Assembly (NCBI RefSeq): GCF_002797325.1
Contig: NZ_KZ454938.1
Location: 1,624,267-1,688,266, forward strand
Length of the DNA stretch: 64,000 nt
Reading direction: 5' to 3'
From: Bacillus sp. FJAT-45037
GTDB taxonomy: Bacteria; Bacillota; Bacilli; Bacillales; Bacillaceae_D
A program made the translations under genes and the position numbers. Shown one piece after another: positions 1-7,525 of this stretch. Position 1 is the first letter of the stretch; each line of letters begins with the position of its first letter. Below the pieces are notes generated by a model. That model was not told the origin of the DNA, ran no database searches, and saw only the letters and a list, made by a program, of their open reading frames with translations.

Positions 1-1281
1 CTCAAAATGTTGTTTCCAACCTTTGAACAGCAACCGGAATTCATTAATACCAATGTTTCGACCTTTGGCTATGAACTGTTGAACCACTTTTCCGTTTTGA
101 TGTGTATCTCCTGAGTCGTGCCAGAGGAATTCGACCACATCAGCATCTTGTTCAATGTTGCTAGATTCCTTTAGGTCATTTAGGTCAGATAACTGAGGTT
201 TCTTCTTATTCTCACTCTCACGGCTCATTTGAGATAACATCATAAAGTTGCAGTCCATTTCTCTAGCTATCCGTTTAGCTGTTGTAGTGACATTACCAAT
301 AGCTTGAGCTCTGCTTTCATTCTTGGCTTGAGGGATAGACATGATTTGTAGATAATCCACTGCGATCATGGCAATCCGTCCATATTTCCGCTTGAACTGA
401 CGAGCGGTTGAACGTATCTCTTGGATAGTTACACCCGCTGAGTCTTGTATAAAGATTAAATATTGTTCGAGTTGTTCATATGCTTTTAAAACAGCAGCTT
501 CATCTTTTTCATTAAGAGATTTAGATTTTATACGTGCAAATGGTATACCTGTCATATTGGAGATCATCCGATCTTTCAACTCGTTATCAGCCATTTCTTG
601 TGAATAAACCAAGATACAACCTGAGCTTGGATTGTTATCTGCTATACCTTTTACTCTCTGTAAAAGTAGTGCAGTTTTACCCATAGAAGGGCGGCCAGCA
701 CTTATAAAAAGTTCTCCTCTTCCTAATCCCTTAGACCAGGTGTCAAATGATTTCATTCCACTCAATATCGTGCTAACCTTTTGTTTCAAATGCTTTAAAT
801 AGTGTTCTTTCGTTTCCTTGAAGCCTTGCATTTTTCCGACTTCTTTAGGTCTCATATTGTCGAGTAGAGTTTCGGCTGCAGCGAAATATTCATCATCTGT
901 TTTGAAATCTGCGTGTTCCAGTTCTGAAATTTCCTTTCCAATCTCTGAACCTCTACGCCTAACAGCCTTCGAGCGAACAATCTTAGCGTAGTACTTTACA
1001 TTCGCGGTTGTTGGGCATGAATCAACCAACTTTGAAAGGTAATCAATACCGCCTATATGATCGAGTCTGCCGTATTTGTTGTATTCTGATGTGACTGTTA
1101 CAAGGTCCACTGGCTTGTTCTGCTCATCCAGGTACCTCATGACTTTTAACAGTTCAGCATGTGAAGGGGTTAGATCGCGTTCTTCCAAAAAACTAATATC
1201 ATCAAGAACATTGGCATCTAATAGAGTGGCTCCCAAGACGGACTGTTCTGCTTGGATGTCATAATTAGAAAGTGAATTCAT
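1..1281 (-). CDS. Replicative DNA helicase DnaB-like, prophage (3' end off window)
   Basis: Hexameric 5'-3' replication-fork helicase of the DnaB family, here the phage's own copy. The start is the ATG at 1279-1281; the frame is open to position 1, so 427 codons are visible and the C-terminus and stop are missing. The N-terminus reads MNSLSNYDIQAEQSVLGATL, the typical DnaB N-terminal domain (AEQSVLG). The RecA-like core has Walker A GRPSMGKT near residues 195-202, Walker B MIAVDYLQIM near 280, and a late SQMSRESE segment with the arginine-finger region. It overlaps the end of the upstream repO-like gene by 17 bp, so initiator and helicase are probably translated together. The family call is firm from the motifs. 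The gene belongs to the leftward early operon of the prophage. Confidence 0.93.
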   Translation of the reverse strand, partial: MNSLSNYDIQAEQSVLGATLLDANVLDDISFLEERDLTPSHAELLKVMRYLDEQNKPVDLVTVTSEYNKYGRLDHIGGIDYLSKLVDSCPTTANVKYYAKIVRSKAVRRRGSEIGKEISELEHADFKTDDEYFAAAETLLDNMRPKEVGKMQGFKETKEHYLKHLKQKVSTILSGMKSFDTWSKGLGRGELFISAGRPSMGKTALLLQRVKGIADNNPSSGCILVYSQEMADNELKDRMISNMTGIPFARIKSKSLNEKDEAAVLKAYEQLEQYLIFIQDSAGVTIQEIRSTARQFKRKYGRIAMIAVDYLQIMSIPQAKNESRAQAIGNVTTTAKRIAREMDCNFMMLSQMSRESENKKKPQLSDLNDLKESSNIEQDADVVEFLWHDSGDTHQNGKVVQQFIAKGRNIGINEFRLLFKGWKQHFE

Positions 1282-2047
1282 CAGGATTCCCTCCATTCGC
1301 TATCCACTTGTTACGAGCGATTTCAATATCTCGTGAATCCTTTTGATAATATGAAGGATGCTTGTAAGAATCTTTTTGTTTAGATTCCTCACTCATCTTG
1401 ATTGCCAGATCTGCGTACTTCTCTCGAAACTTTTTGGCAGATAATACGTTGGTTCTCCAAAAGTGATGCTGGGTAACCCATTTCATAAGATTGTGAATCT
1501 GAACCTTATCCTCTACACCGTCAACCTCTACTAACTTTCTGAAATCATCCGACCATTTTTGTATATTTGATTTACGGATTAAATGCTCCACACCAGCATC
1601 TTTGGCAACTTCCGTAACCAGTTCATGAAAGACCTTGGCCATCTTGTAATAGGTGTTGTCGGGACTATATTTCTCCTTCACGTTTGAAGGCTTTTTCTTC
1701 TTCTTTTCAATTGATATTTTCTCCTTGATTGGTTCATCAAGCCATTCATCATGGTTTTTATTGAAGCTCAATATTCTCGCTCCCCTCTTTCCTGCACCAT
1801 CAGATACTATGATTCTTCTTTCTAATAACACCGCCAACTCACGATCAACTTGTTTACGACCCGCACTTAACTTAGATCCGAGAAAAGAAAGTGACATTTC
1901 GTTCTCTTTTCTACTAAATCCATAAGTGAATCTCCATATGGCCAAAACCAATCTGAACTGAGTACCGTTGAGAGAAAGCTTCATAACCTGTTCAAGAATT
2001 TCATTGGCAATCCGCGTATGTCCATTTTCTAATTGTGGATTAACCAT
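1265..2047 (-). CDS. Phage replication initiator, RepO-like (winged helix)
   Basis: A 260-residue protein whose N-terminal 100 residues match the phage replication protein O domain: NGHTRIANEILEQVMKLSLN, then a winged-helix stretch ending RRIIVSDGAGKRG. RepO-type proteins bind the phage origin and recruit the helicase, which fits dnaB immediately downstream with a 17-bp overlap. The middle (about residues 110-150) is rich in lysine and lacks a recognisable fold. The C-terminal part contains aromatic-rich segments (HNLMKWVTQHHFWR) that could contact DnaB. The start codon ATG is preceded by GGGTGATTAC, a modest ribosome binding site. No origin iterons were obvious inside the gene, though in lambda the origin lies within O. 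Function is inferred from the domain and position. Confidence 0.8.
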   Translation of the reverse strand: MVNPQLENGHTRIANEILEQVMKLSLNGTQFRLVLAIWRFTYGFSRKENEMSLSFLGSKLSAGRKQVDRELAVLLERRIIVSDGAGKRGARILSFNKNHDEWLDEPIKEKISIEKKKKKPSNVKEKYSPDNTYYKMAKVFHELVTEVAKDAGVEHLIRKSNIQKWSDDFRKLVEVDGVEDKVQIHNLMKWVTQHHFWRTNVLSAKKFREKYADLAIKMSEESKQKDSYKHPSYYQKDSRDIEIARNKWIANGGNPDEFTF

Positions 2048-2075
2048 GTAATCACCCGTTTCTAAGGTGACCTTT

Positions 2076-2822
2076 CTAAATCACCTCTATCTCATAATGT
2101 GTTCCAGACTTAAACCCATTCCTGGTTAAAGCTCGCTTAACTTCCATTTCAGCAAGAACAGGTAGATTGTTTTTGTTTGATAAATGCACCAGATAAATTT
2201 GTTCACCACTTCCTTGAATGAGCTTCACAAGAGCCATAGCGGTTTGTTCGTTGCTTAGGTGCCCAATATGACTTAAGATTCTTGCTTGGACGCTTATCGG
2301 ATAATCAGAAGCTTCTACCATGTTCGGATCGTGGTTTGCTTCTATAATGTAGATGTCTGATCCGCACATGGCCTTTATCATGTTTGAGTCTGCATGGCCA
2401 GTATCTAAGCACACAGAACATTTTTGTTCATCGTCCTTAATCACATAACCGTAAGATTCAAAAGCGTCATGATGTGTTTTAAAAGCATTTATCTCAAAAG
2501 CTCCGTTGATTTGAATGCTCTTATTTGGAGAAACATTGTTCATCAATTCCGCGTCCACTGAAACCTTGATATCTTTCCATTCTTCTAATCCTGCATAAAC
2601 TGGAATTCTGTATTTGTTAGCCAGTGGTAAACCTTTAATATGGTCCCCGTGGGCATGAGTAATGAAGATTGCTGAGATATGATCAGGTCTGACACCCACT
2701 TCAAGCAACCGCTTTTCAATTTTCGTTTTTGCAATACCAGCATCGATCAAGATTGTTGTGTTTCCAGAACTCAAGGCAATGCAATTGCCCTGAGAACCGG
2801 ATGATAGGATGTTTACTTTCAT
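2076..2822 (-). CDS. MBL-fold metallo-hydrolase, YycJ/WalJ-like, phage-encoded
   Basis: A 248-residue metallo-beta-lactamase-fold protein. The zinc-binding motif HAHGDH sits near residues 56-61, with an upstream SSGSQGNC loop and ILIDAG strand, a second-shell CLDTGHAD (about residue 141), EANHDPNM (161) and a late HLSN histidine (212), as in the YycJ/WalJ group of phosphodiesterases and nucleases. It overlaps the preceding gene by 4 bp (ATGA). In many Firmicutes phages a gene like this lies between the RecT/Bet annealase and the replication genes, in the slot where an exonuclease is expected. A nuclease partner role is therefore plausible, but it is inference. Its substrate cannot be read from sequence. 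Confidence 0.82.
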   Translation of the reverse strand: MKVNILSSGSQGNCIALSSGNTTILIDAGIAKTKIEKRLLEVGVRPDHISAIFITHAHGDHIKGLPLANKYRIPVYAGLEEWKDIKVSVDAELMNNVSPNKSIQINGAFEINAFKTHHDAFESYGYVIKDDEQKCSVCLDTGHADSNMIKAMCGSDIYIIEANHDPNMVEASDYPISVQARILSHIGHLSNEQTAMALVKLIQGSGEQIYLVHLSNKNNLPVLAEMEVKRALTRNGFKSGTHYEIEVI

Positions 2823-3274
2823 TCTTTTTTTCCTTCTTTCGCTTCAATCATCATTGCTAGAACAGCAATATAAGCGCACCGTTTGGTTATATACTCACGA
2901 TCTCTGATTCCAGATAATTTAATCAATTCTTCACGTAAACTCTTAACATTTGAGAGTAGACGACTTGTATAAAGTTGATGATGCTCCTTCCTCCAGTCGA
3001 ACCTTCCAAATATATTTTCAAATTTCTTTTCCATCTCAAGAGAGAATGTTTTAACTTCATTGCTAGGGTTCGGTTTCGGTTCTATCTGCTGAACAAAGTT
3101 TGCTATCACTTCTCCTTTTTCGTGAATCTCGATACAATCACGATCTACTCCCCTACGTAATGCTATATATGGAGAACTATCCGTGAAATAAGTTTCTAAT
3201 AGTGGGAATTCTGTAAATTCCGCAACCGCTTGTGCCATAAAATCCAAATGTTCTTTTGTTATTTGAATTGACAT
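2819..3274 (-). CDS. Phage protein of unknown function between Bet and MBL gene
   Basis: About 151 residues, from the ATG at 3274 (MSIQITKEHLDF), which has GGAGTGAG 8 bp upstream. A GTG 9 bases further up is also possible but has poor spacing. The sequence is soluble with no signal or membrane segment. It has two parts: an N-terminal half with short beta-like segments (IEIHEKGEVIANFV) and a C-terminal helical half (FDWRKEHHQLYTSRLLSNVK). The end is very charged (EAKEGKKE). It is tightly coupled to bet upstream (6-bp gap) and to the MBL gene downstream (4-bp overlap), so it is probably part of the recombination cassette. I do not recognise a family. Confidence 0.7.
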   Translation of the reverse strand: MSIQITKEHLDFMAQAVAEFTEFPLLETYFTDSSPYIALRRGVDRDCIEIHEKGEVIANFVQQIEPKPNPSNEVKTFSLEMEKKFENIFGRFDWRKEHHQLYTSRLLSNVKSLREELIKLSGIRDREYITKRCAYIAVLAMMIEAKEGKKE

Positions 3275-3279
3275 CAACC

Positions 3280-4158
3280 TCACTCCAATCCATCGTTTTC
3301 TATTGAATTCATCTCTTCGATGTGAATATCCATAATCTTTAGAAGTCCTTGCATTTCTGATAATGTAGGCTTCTTACCTTTTGGCTTTGCATGTTTTTGA
3401 ATGTATTCAGTCATAGCTTCAGGTGTTGTAATATTCATTTCTTGAAACTTAGCTTTCATTTGATATTTAGCTTCATCAAGTGGATCCTGAACGATTTCTT
3501 GATCATGCTGTGTAGTCTGTGGAGCTTCATTAGGTGTAATATCTTTACGCTCTTGCTTGTATTCAGGAATATCATTACCACTAGGGGAAACATCTTCTTC
3601 GCTAATTTCAATGCCGTATTGACGCTTTGCAGCTCTTTTCACTACATGCTTTTTGAACATGTCGTTATAATATTTCTTCCAAAGTCCAGCATTGTTGCCT
3701 TTAAGGTTGTGCTCTACCTCATCGGCTTTTAAGTATTCGAATACTGGTGGAAACCCTTCGCGGTAAGCAAAGGCATAACATCCAATAACTTGTCCTGGAT
3801 CACTGCTCATTTCATGCTCAACGTCCCAGAAGTAACGGCCATCCTCACCACGTACTCTCTTAGCCTTGTATTCATCGTTTTCATAGACTAATTGAACGTC
3901 TACACCTTGGTAGCCTTCTACACGTTTAGCCAAGTACATAATGCCCTCTACACTTACTTGAATGGACATCTTGCCACCATATACGATGCAATAAATATGA
4001 TTAAGCATTGGATTAAGACCCGCTGCCGCTGCTGTTCGAATGAACAAACTAAACTGTTCTGGTGTGGTTCCTTTCGCTAATGTGTCTTGGATCGTTTGTA
4101 ATTCACCTTCAGTGAACGCTTTTACTTCTGCAAGTTGCTTAGTGATAATGTTTGACAT
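3280..4158 (-). CDS. bet: Phage single-strand annealing recombinase, Bet/RecT superfamily
   Basis: A 292-residue annealase that pairs complementary single strands during phage recombination. The N-terminal two thirds carry the Bet/RecT core: TPEQFSLFIRTAAAAGLNP (about 31-49), then IYCIVYGGKMSIQVSVEGIM, RVEGYQGVDVQL, and ending with KKHVVKRAAKRQYGIEIS near 170-190. The C-terminal 100 residues are acidic and lysine-rich (PKGKKPTLSEMQGLLKIM), as expected of the tail that contacts SSB in this family. The start ATG has AAGGGGAG upstream. Neighbours are an SbcC-like ATPase two genes upstream and an MBL protein two genes downstream. No lambda Exo or YqaJ-type nuclease is visible in the cassette. Confidence 0.92.
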   Translation of the reverse strand: MSNIITKQLAEVKAFTEGELQTIQDTLAKGTTPEQFSLFIRTAAAAGLNPMLNHIYCIVYGGKMSIQVSVEGIMYLAKRVEGYQGVDVQLVYENDEYKAKRVRGEDGRYFWDVEHEMSSDPGQVIGCYAFAYREGFPPVFEYLKADEVEHNLKGNNAGLWKKYYNDMFKKHVVKRAAKRQYGIEISEEDVSPSGNDIPEYKQERKDITPNEAPQTTQHDQEIVQDPLDEAKYQMKAKFQEMNITTPEAMTEYIQKHAKPKGKKPTLSEMQGLLKIMDIHIEEMNSIENDGLE

Positions 4159-4171
4159 GGATATTCTCCCC

Positions 4172-4324
4172 TTATGAGTAAATTAGTTTTGTTGTGCCTG
4201 TTTCTCTATGGATTAATAGCAGCTGATTGCCATTAGCTTTGCTTACAAGCCAGTTATTTGGATTAATACCTGATAGTTTAATAGATTCTTTTTGAGTGCG
4301 TGTTGGACGCTTACCTTGTTTCAT
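4172..4324 (-). CDS. Small phage protein, DUF6906-like
   Basis: Fifty residues, starting MKQGKRPTRTQKESIK and ending GTTKLIYS. The pattern of a basic start, an NPNNWLVSK core and an IHRETG segment is what I recall of the small DUF6906 family common in Bacillus phages, usually next to replication and recombination genes. The start ATG at 4322-4324 lies inside the end of the upstream 63-residue gene (14-bp overlap), which argues for coupled translation. The function is unknown. The family call is from memory and should be confirmed by a profile search. Confidence 0.75.
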   Translation of the reverse strand: MKQGKRPTRTQKESIKLSGINPNNWLVSKANGNQLLLIHRETGTTKLIYS

Positions 4325-4502
4325 TAGAATCACCTTTCTTTAACTGGGATAATGTATGAAACGTGTTTTGTATGATATCATCAAGCACTTCAAATTCTTC
4401 TTGCGGTGTTAAGCCATCTTCATCAACCATGTTCGCTAAACAACCAACGATATGTGCGTGATAAGGATTCGAAAGACTCATTCGTTTCTTCTCTTTCATC
4501 AT
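4311..4502 (-). CDS. Small phage protein of unknown function
   Basis: Sixty-three residues, MMKEKKRMSLSNPYHAHIVG at the start, with an acidic helical middle (VDEDGLTPQEEFEVLDDI) and a basic end. Two consecutive ATG codons are available; the first overlaps the stop of the ATPase gene as ATGA, and GAGGTG lies 5-8 bases upstream. It is soluble with no cysteine pair beyond a single C. I do not recognise the family. Its position between the SbcC-like ATPase and the annealase makes it part of the same transcript. Confidence 0.7.
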   Translation of the reverse strand: MMKEKKRMSLSNPYHAHIVGCLANMVDEDGLTPQEEFEVLDDIIQNTFHTLSQLKKGDSNETR

Positions 4503-6010
4503 TCGCTCACCTCGATCTTTAACTCTTGATCAGCAACCACTCGACTAGTAATTAATTGACCAGTTGGACCCTTGAACGTAGTGATCGACTCAGCATTATC
4601 GACAAATGTTGGTGCCAGGACTTCACTTTGTTGACTCAATACTTCTCTAAGCTCAAGACCAGCTCTGATACTTTCAGAGAGTGATAGAGTGTTGTAGTCT
4701 TTACCGTCCATTTGAATAACAAAGGTTGGCTTGATATCACCGTTCTTTTGTTCTTCAAACAATCGAACTGAAAGCGTAGTGAACAATGCTTGTACTTTTT
4801 CGCCTTGCAACTCAGCTTCTTTTGATCGAAAGTCTTTTATTGAGTCCAAAATAAAGATTGAATCGTTAAGGTTAGAAAGCTTATCTTGTTCATCCTTCTC
4901 AGCTGCTTCTATTTGAGCAGTTAATGATTGAGACTGGTTATACAAGCGATCGGCTTCTATCAGCTCCTGGCGGTCATTACCAAGTTGTTTGACCCTCTCC
5001 ATTTGTTCAGAGATATCAATATATTTAAGATCCTTGAGCTCCTGGGCCAACTTCTTCTTCTTGTTAACCAGTTCCTCATGTTTTTCTTTATGCGCACTCT
5101 TCCTAGTCTCGATAGATGCTGAAGCTTTCGTTGTGCTCTCATCATCTAATGATTGACCACACGTTTCACAATGCTCATTTACTTTAGAATTTTTTAGAGG
5201 CACCCATAATTCCTTAGACATTTCAATTTGATCTTGGACAAGTGCTAACTCACTTCTTTTCTTATCCACCGCACGATTATTATCTAAAGCACCATGCGAA
5301 CTCTCTTCTAAAGCTTTGATCTCATTAATGATCCGTTTATCCTTTTCTCTAACAGCATCAATATCAATTTGAGTTTCTGACAATCGCTCACGTTGATCTT
5401 TCAATGTCTTGGTCTTGCTTTCTGCTGCTATATGAGCTTTTTGCATTTTAACTTTGTTATCTCTATGAATTTTTTCCACATCATCAAGAGAGTGCTTCTT
5501 AAGTAACTCCGACAATTTTTCCGCTTGTGGTCCTGGTAGAGCTTTTAAAACTTGTTTAGTTGTCATAGGTGGAATATAATTCAGCAGCATTGAACGTTGC
5601 TTGTCCTTGTGTAAGGTGAAGAAATACTGCGGATTGTATAAGGATAAGAAGAAGTCTTTGTCTCCAAGGTTTGCAACTACTTCATTGAAGTCACCAGCTT
5701 TACTTGGAACATCATTTACTAAATACTTAGCCTTGCCCTTCTTCAATTCACGAGTTAGTTTTACATCCTTACCATCAACTGAAAACAGTAGAGAAACGCT
5801 TGTTTCGTCCGCTTCATAAGTTACTGGTGTAGGATCGAGTTTGCTTCCGAAGGTATCCGTTCCGTATAATAGAAATGTAGAAGCTTCTAAAACGGAGCTT
5901 TTACCTTTAGTATTGTCACCGCTGATCTTAGTTTCCTCGCCAAAGTTAACTTGGAGATCGCGGTGATTTTTAAATCCTGATAGGAATAATTCTTTGAATA
6001 TGATTTGCAT
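4499..6010 (-). CDS. SbcC/Rad50-like AAA ATPase with zinc hook, phage recombination cassette
   Basis: A 503-residue ATPase of the SMC/SbcC/RecN type. The N-terminal domain opens KELFLSGFKNHRDLQVNFG with Walker A GDNTKGKS at residues 31-38. Two coiled-coil stretches (about 165-270 and 290-370) flank a zinc-hook CETC at residues 281-284. The C-terminal part holds a signature-like LSLSESIRAGLEL and a Walker B-like APTFVDNAESI, where the usual Glu after Asp is Asn. It is much shorter than cellular SbcC (over 1000 residues), as is usual in phages. No SbcD-like nuclease gene is next to it. It overlaps the next gene by 4 bp. A strong ribosome site GGAGGAGG precedes the ATG. Confidence 0.85.
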   Translation of the reverse strand: MQIIFKELFLSGFKNHRDLQVNFGEETKISGDNTKGKSSVLEASTFLLYGTDTFGSKLDPTPVTYEADETSVSLLFSVDGKDVKLTRELKKGKAKYLVNDVPSKAGDFNEVVANLGDKDFFLSLYNPQYFFTLHKDKQRSMLLNYIPPMTTKQVLKALPGPQAEKLSELLKKHSLDDVEKIHRDNKVKMQKAHIAAESKTKTLKDQRERLSETQIDIDAVREKDKRIINEIKALEESSHGALDNNRAVDKKRSELALVQDQIEMSKELWVPLKNSKVNEHCETCGQSLDDESTTKASASIETRKSAHKEKHEELVNKKKKLAQELKDLKYIDISEQMERVKQLGNDRQELIEADRLYNQSQSLTAQIEAAEKDEQDKLSNLNDSIFILDSIKDFRSKEAELQGEKVQALFTTLSVRLFEEQKNGDIKPTFVIQMDGKDYNTLSLSESIRAGLELREVLSQQSEVLAPTFVDNAESITTFKGPTGQLITSRVVADQELKIEVSE

Positions 6011-6025
6011 TTTTCATCCTCCTCC

Positions 6026-6346
6026 TTAAGCTAATGCCGTTCTTTTTAATGGATGATTCGCAAACTGGAACTGCTCACGCTTGCGATCAACTCTTTTTGC
6101 TAATATTTCATACTTAGCTGCGGCCAATGGCTCTCTACAACCTTCCAAAACCTCGCTGAACGCTTTTAGAGCTCGTACAATATAAATCATTTCCTCGCTA
6201 TCGTATTGATCAGACCCCCCAACTACATGAGCAATGATTAAATCCACTCTTTTCACTTCCGCTTCTTTCAATCCCATTTGATAAGAATCAAGAGCTTCAA
6301 TGACTTGTGACTGCTGTTCTAAATTGAATTTGACTGTTTGTTTCAT
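6026..6346 (-). CDS. Phage protein of unknown function (106 aa)
   Basis: A helical, soluble protein of 106 residues, MKQTVKFNLEQQSQVIEALD at the start, with a basic C-terminal third (KYEILAKRVDRKREQFQFAN). The ribosome binding site GAAGGAGAG is well placed. It precedes the SbcC-like ATPase by 15 bp and is presumably co-transcribed. No family recognised. The helix-rich sequence with a single cysteine gives no hint of catalysis. Confidence 0.65.
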   Translation of the reverse strand: MKQTVKFNLEQQSQVIEALDSYQMGLKEAEVKRVDLIIAHVVGGSDQYDSEEMIYIVRALKAFSEVLEGCREPLAAAKYEILAKRVDRKREQFQFANHPLKRTALA

Positions 6347-6498
6347 AAAATTCTCTCCTTCGACATGATTTATTTTTTAAATGCTATATTTGTCGCTTTC
6401 AACGCCATAACGACAACCTAACCCTATCTTCGACGACATTTTTCGCGCTGATGGTCAAAAGAAATTCCTCGCCTGGAGGAAATGTTTCAAAATTACAA
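6347..6498. other. Short non-coding gap in prophage early operon
   Basis: About 150 bases without a convincing gene. Only ORFs of 20 codons or fewer are present on the minus strand. A small inverted repeat has arms TTGTCG at 6390-6395 and CGACAA at 6411-6416, just upstream of the ribosome site of the 106-residue gene. It could be a weak regulatory hairpin or a remnant of a deleted gene. Confidence 0.4.
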
Positions 6499-6666
6499 TC
6501 AGCGTTTCTCTTCTTTACAAAGCTCTTTCAGCGCCAACTTATACTGTTGCAAGCGTTGGTTTCTAAATGTATAAGCACGTGGTAGTTGCTTTGCTGGATG
6601 CGCCTTACTACGTTCATAGACTTTCTTTGTGTAATAAACGATTCGATCTAAAACTGACTTTTTCAT
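6499..6666 (-). CDS. Small basic phage protein (55 aa)
   Basis: Fifty-five residues, MKKSVLDRIVYYTKKVYERS at the start and ALKELCKEEKR at the end, rich in lysine, arginine and tyrosine (strongly basic). Its ATG at 6664-6666 overlaps the stop of the upstream gene as ATGA, which supports its being translated. A small helical DNA- or RNA-binding protein is possible, but no family is recognised. Confidence 0.6.
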   Translation of the reverse strand: MKKSVLDRIVYYTKKVYERSKAHPAKQLPRAYTFRNQRLQQYKLALKELCKEEKR

Positions 6667-6830
6667 TCATTAACCCCCTTCACTTGGATCTCATCATCAA
6701 GCATGTTGCAGATATCTTTTAATTGTTTGATCAGCTCATCACCCGTTGAGCTTTCACTTTCAATATCATGCGCAACTTGTAGGACAGCAGCTTTAAGTTC
6801 CGTGATTGCTAATTGTTTACGAATTGACAT
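6663..6830 (-). CDS. Small phage protein of unknown function (55 aa)
   Basis: Fifty-five residues from the ATG at 6830 (MSIRKQLAITELKAAVLQVA). This start has AAGGAGG 6 bases upstream; the longer reading frame from 6857 would overlap the previous gene and lacks a ribosome site. The protein is a short, largely helical acidic chain (DELIKQLKDICNMLDDEIQV). It sits between the DUF771 gene (2-bp gap) and the 55-residue basic protein (4-bp overlap). Confidence 0.65.
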   Translation of the reverse strand: MSIRKQLAITELKAAVLQVAHDIESESSTGDELIKQLKDICNMLDDEIQVKGVNE

Positions 6831-6832
6831 TT

Positions 6833-7099
6833 TCAACCTCCTTGCTCTTCTATCCAATCAAGAAGAAATTTTTTAGCTGCCGCAGCAGGAAAGTACCATT
6901 TTTGCCCAATCTTATGCTTAGGGAAGTTAGGATGATAAAAGAATGAAGATTGGATTGATCCCCAACTCATGCATGTTCTTCTTTTCAATTCGTTTGTATC
7001 CCAATAAACAAGTTCCGTATCTACGTTTTTTAAATGCTCTTCAATCTTTTCAAGAGTTAATGCTTTTACTTGCCCCTCATCAATTTGAACTTGAATCAT
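6833..7099 (-). CDS. DUF771-type phage DNA-binding/excisionase-like protein
   Basis: Eighty-eight residues. The middle and end read VYWDTNELKRRTCMSWGSIQ, FFYHPNFPKHKIGQKWYFPA and AAKKFLLDWIEE, the pattern of the DUF771 family of Firmicutes phages: a short winged-helix or excisionase-like fold with a WD...L...T motif and a final W. It lies one gene downstream of the cro-like regulator, a usual place for such genes. It may act as an anti-repressor or excisionase-type factor, but this is inference from fold and position. The ribosome site AAAGGAG is well spaced. Confidence 0.72.
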   Translation of the reverse strand: MIQVQIDEGQVKALTLEKIEEHLKNVDTELVYWDTNELKRRTCMSWGSIQSSFFYHPNFPKHKIGQKWYFPAAAAKKFLLDWIEEQGG

Positions 7100-7126
7100 G
7101 TTTTTTTCTCCTTTCGAGCAAACTAA

Positions 7127-7366
7127 TTAGATGATTAAATGTTCATCATTATGTCGCGAAACGCTACAATTATCTTCAAAAAAAAGAGTCCATTGAAAAT
7201 CGAGTACAATAGCAATAGATTTCGCTACATCTACACTTGGTCTTCTACTACCCAATTCAATTTGTGCGTAATAGGCTCTTTGGATCCCCGCATTGTCAGC
7301 TACGTACCCTTGAGTCAGCTCTTTTTGTTGTCTGATCTTTTGTAGCCAATGACGATGTAAACTCAC
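7127..7366 (-). CDS. Cro-like XRE-family regulator
   Basis: Seventy-nine residues with a helix-turn-helix XRE domain covering about residues 6-62: LQKIRQQKELTQGYVADNAG, then IQRAYYAQIELGSRRPSV. It starts with GTG at 7364-7366, preceded by GGAGGTGG. It is the first gene of the leftward early operon and diverges from the repressor at 7526, the classic cro/cI arrangement. It is driven by the promoter at 7413-7441, whose spacer is filled by operator O2. A further operator copy lies inside the 3' end of this gene (7153-7167). Such proteins normally compete with the repressor for the shared operators. Confidence 0.85.
   Translation of the reverse strand: MSLHRHWLQKIRQQKELTQGYVADNAGIQRAYYAQIELGSRRPSVDVAKSIAIVLDFQWTLFFEDNCSVSRHNDEHLII
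7153..7167. promoter_or_regulatory. Fifth operator copy inside the cro-like gene
   Basis: GTCGC-GAAAC-GCTAC matches the GTAGC-N5-GCTAC operator of the immunity region with one mismatch. It lies near the 3' end of the cro-like gene, 219 bp from the nearest copy, and could serve as an auxiliary site for looping or a roadblock. Confidence 0.5.
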
Positions 7367-7385
7367 TTTGTTCCACCTCCAATTT

Positions 7386-7491
7386 GTAGCTTTTCGCTAC
7401 TTCTTAATTACTAATATACAGTAGCGTTTCGCCACAGTCAATACTAATTTGTAACTTTTCGCTACTTTTTATACTTGTAGCTTATTGCTAC
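7386..7491. promoter_or_regulatory. Immunity-region operators O1-O4
   Basis: Four copies of a 15-bp inverted repeat GTAGC-N5-GCTAC lie between the divergent regulators: O1 7386-7400 (perfect), O2 7421-7435 (GCCAC right arm), O3 7451-7465 (GTAAC left arm), O4 7477-7491 (perfect). Start-to-start spacings are 35, 30 and 26 bp. O2 fills the 17-bp spacer of the leftward promoter and O4 abuts the rightward -10. They are the likely binding sites of the repressor and Cro-like proteins. Confidence 0.8.
7413..7441 (-). promoter_or_regulatory. Leftward early promoter (P-cro)
   Basis: On the minus strand TTGACT (7436-7441) and TATATT (7413-7418) are separated by exactly 17 bp (7419-7435). Operator O2 occupies 7421-7435, so repressor binding there would exclude RNA polymerase. 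Confidence 0.78.
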
Positions 7492-7493
7492 GT

Positions 7494-7499
7494 TATAAT
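7494..7499 (+). promoter_or_regulatory. Repressor promoter -10 element
   Basis: TATAAT lies 2 bp after operator O4 and 27 bp before the repressor start codon. No good -35 exists at 17 bp (ATACTT at 7471-7476), so the promoter may need activation or is weak, with O4 in its spacer. Confidence 0.5.
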
Positions 7500-7525
7500 A
7501 TTAATAATAGAAAGGGGGAAGTTGC

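Noticed and set aside
7386-7491. Regularly repeated short palindromes that could suggest a CRISPR array
   Set aside because: Units are 15-bp inverted repeats with unequal 11-20 bp gaps placed over promoter elements between divergent regulators; they are operators, not CRISPR repeats.
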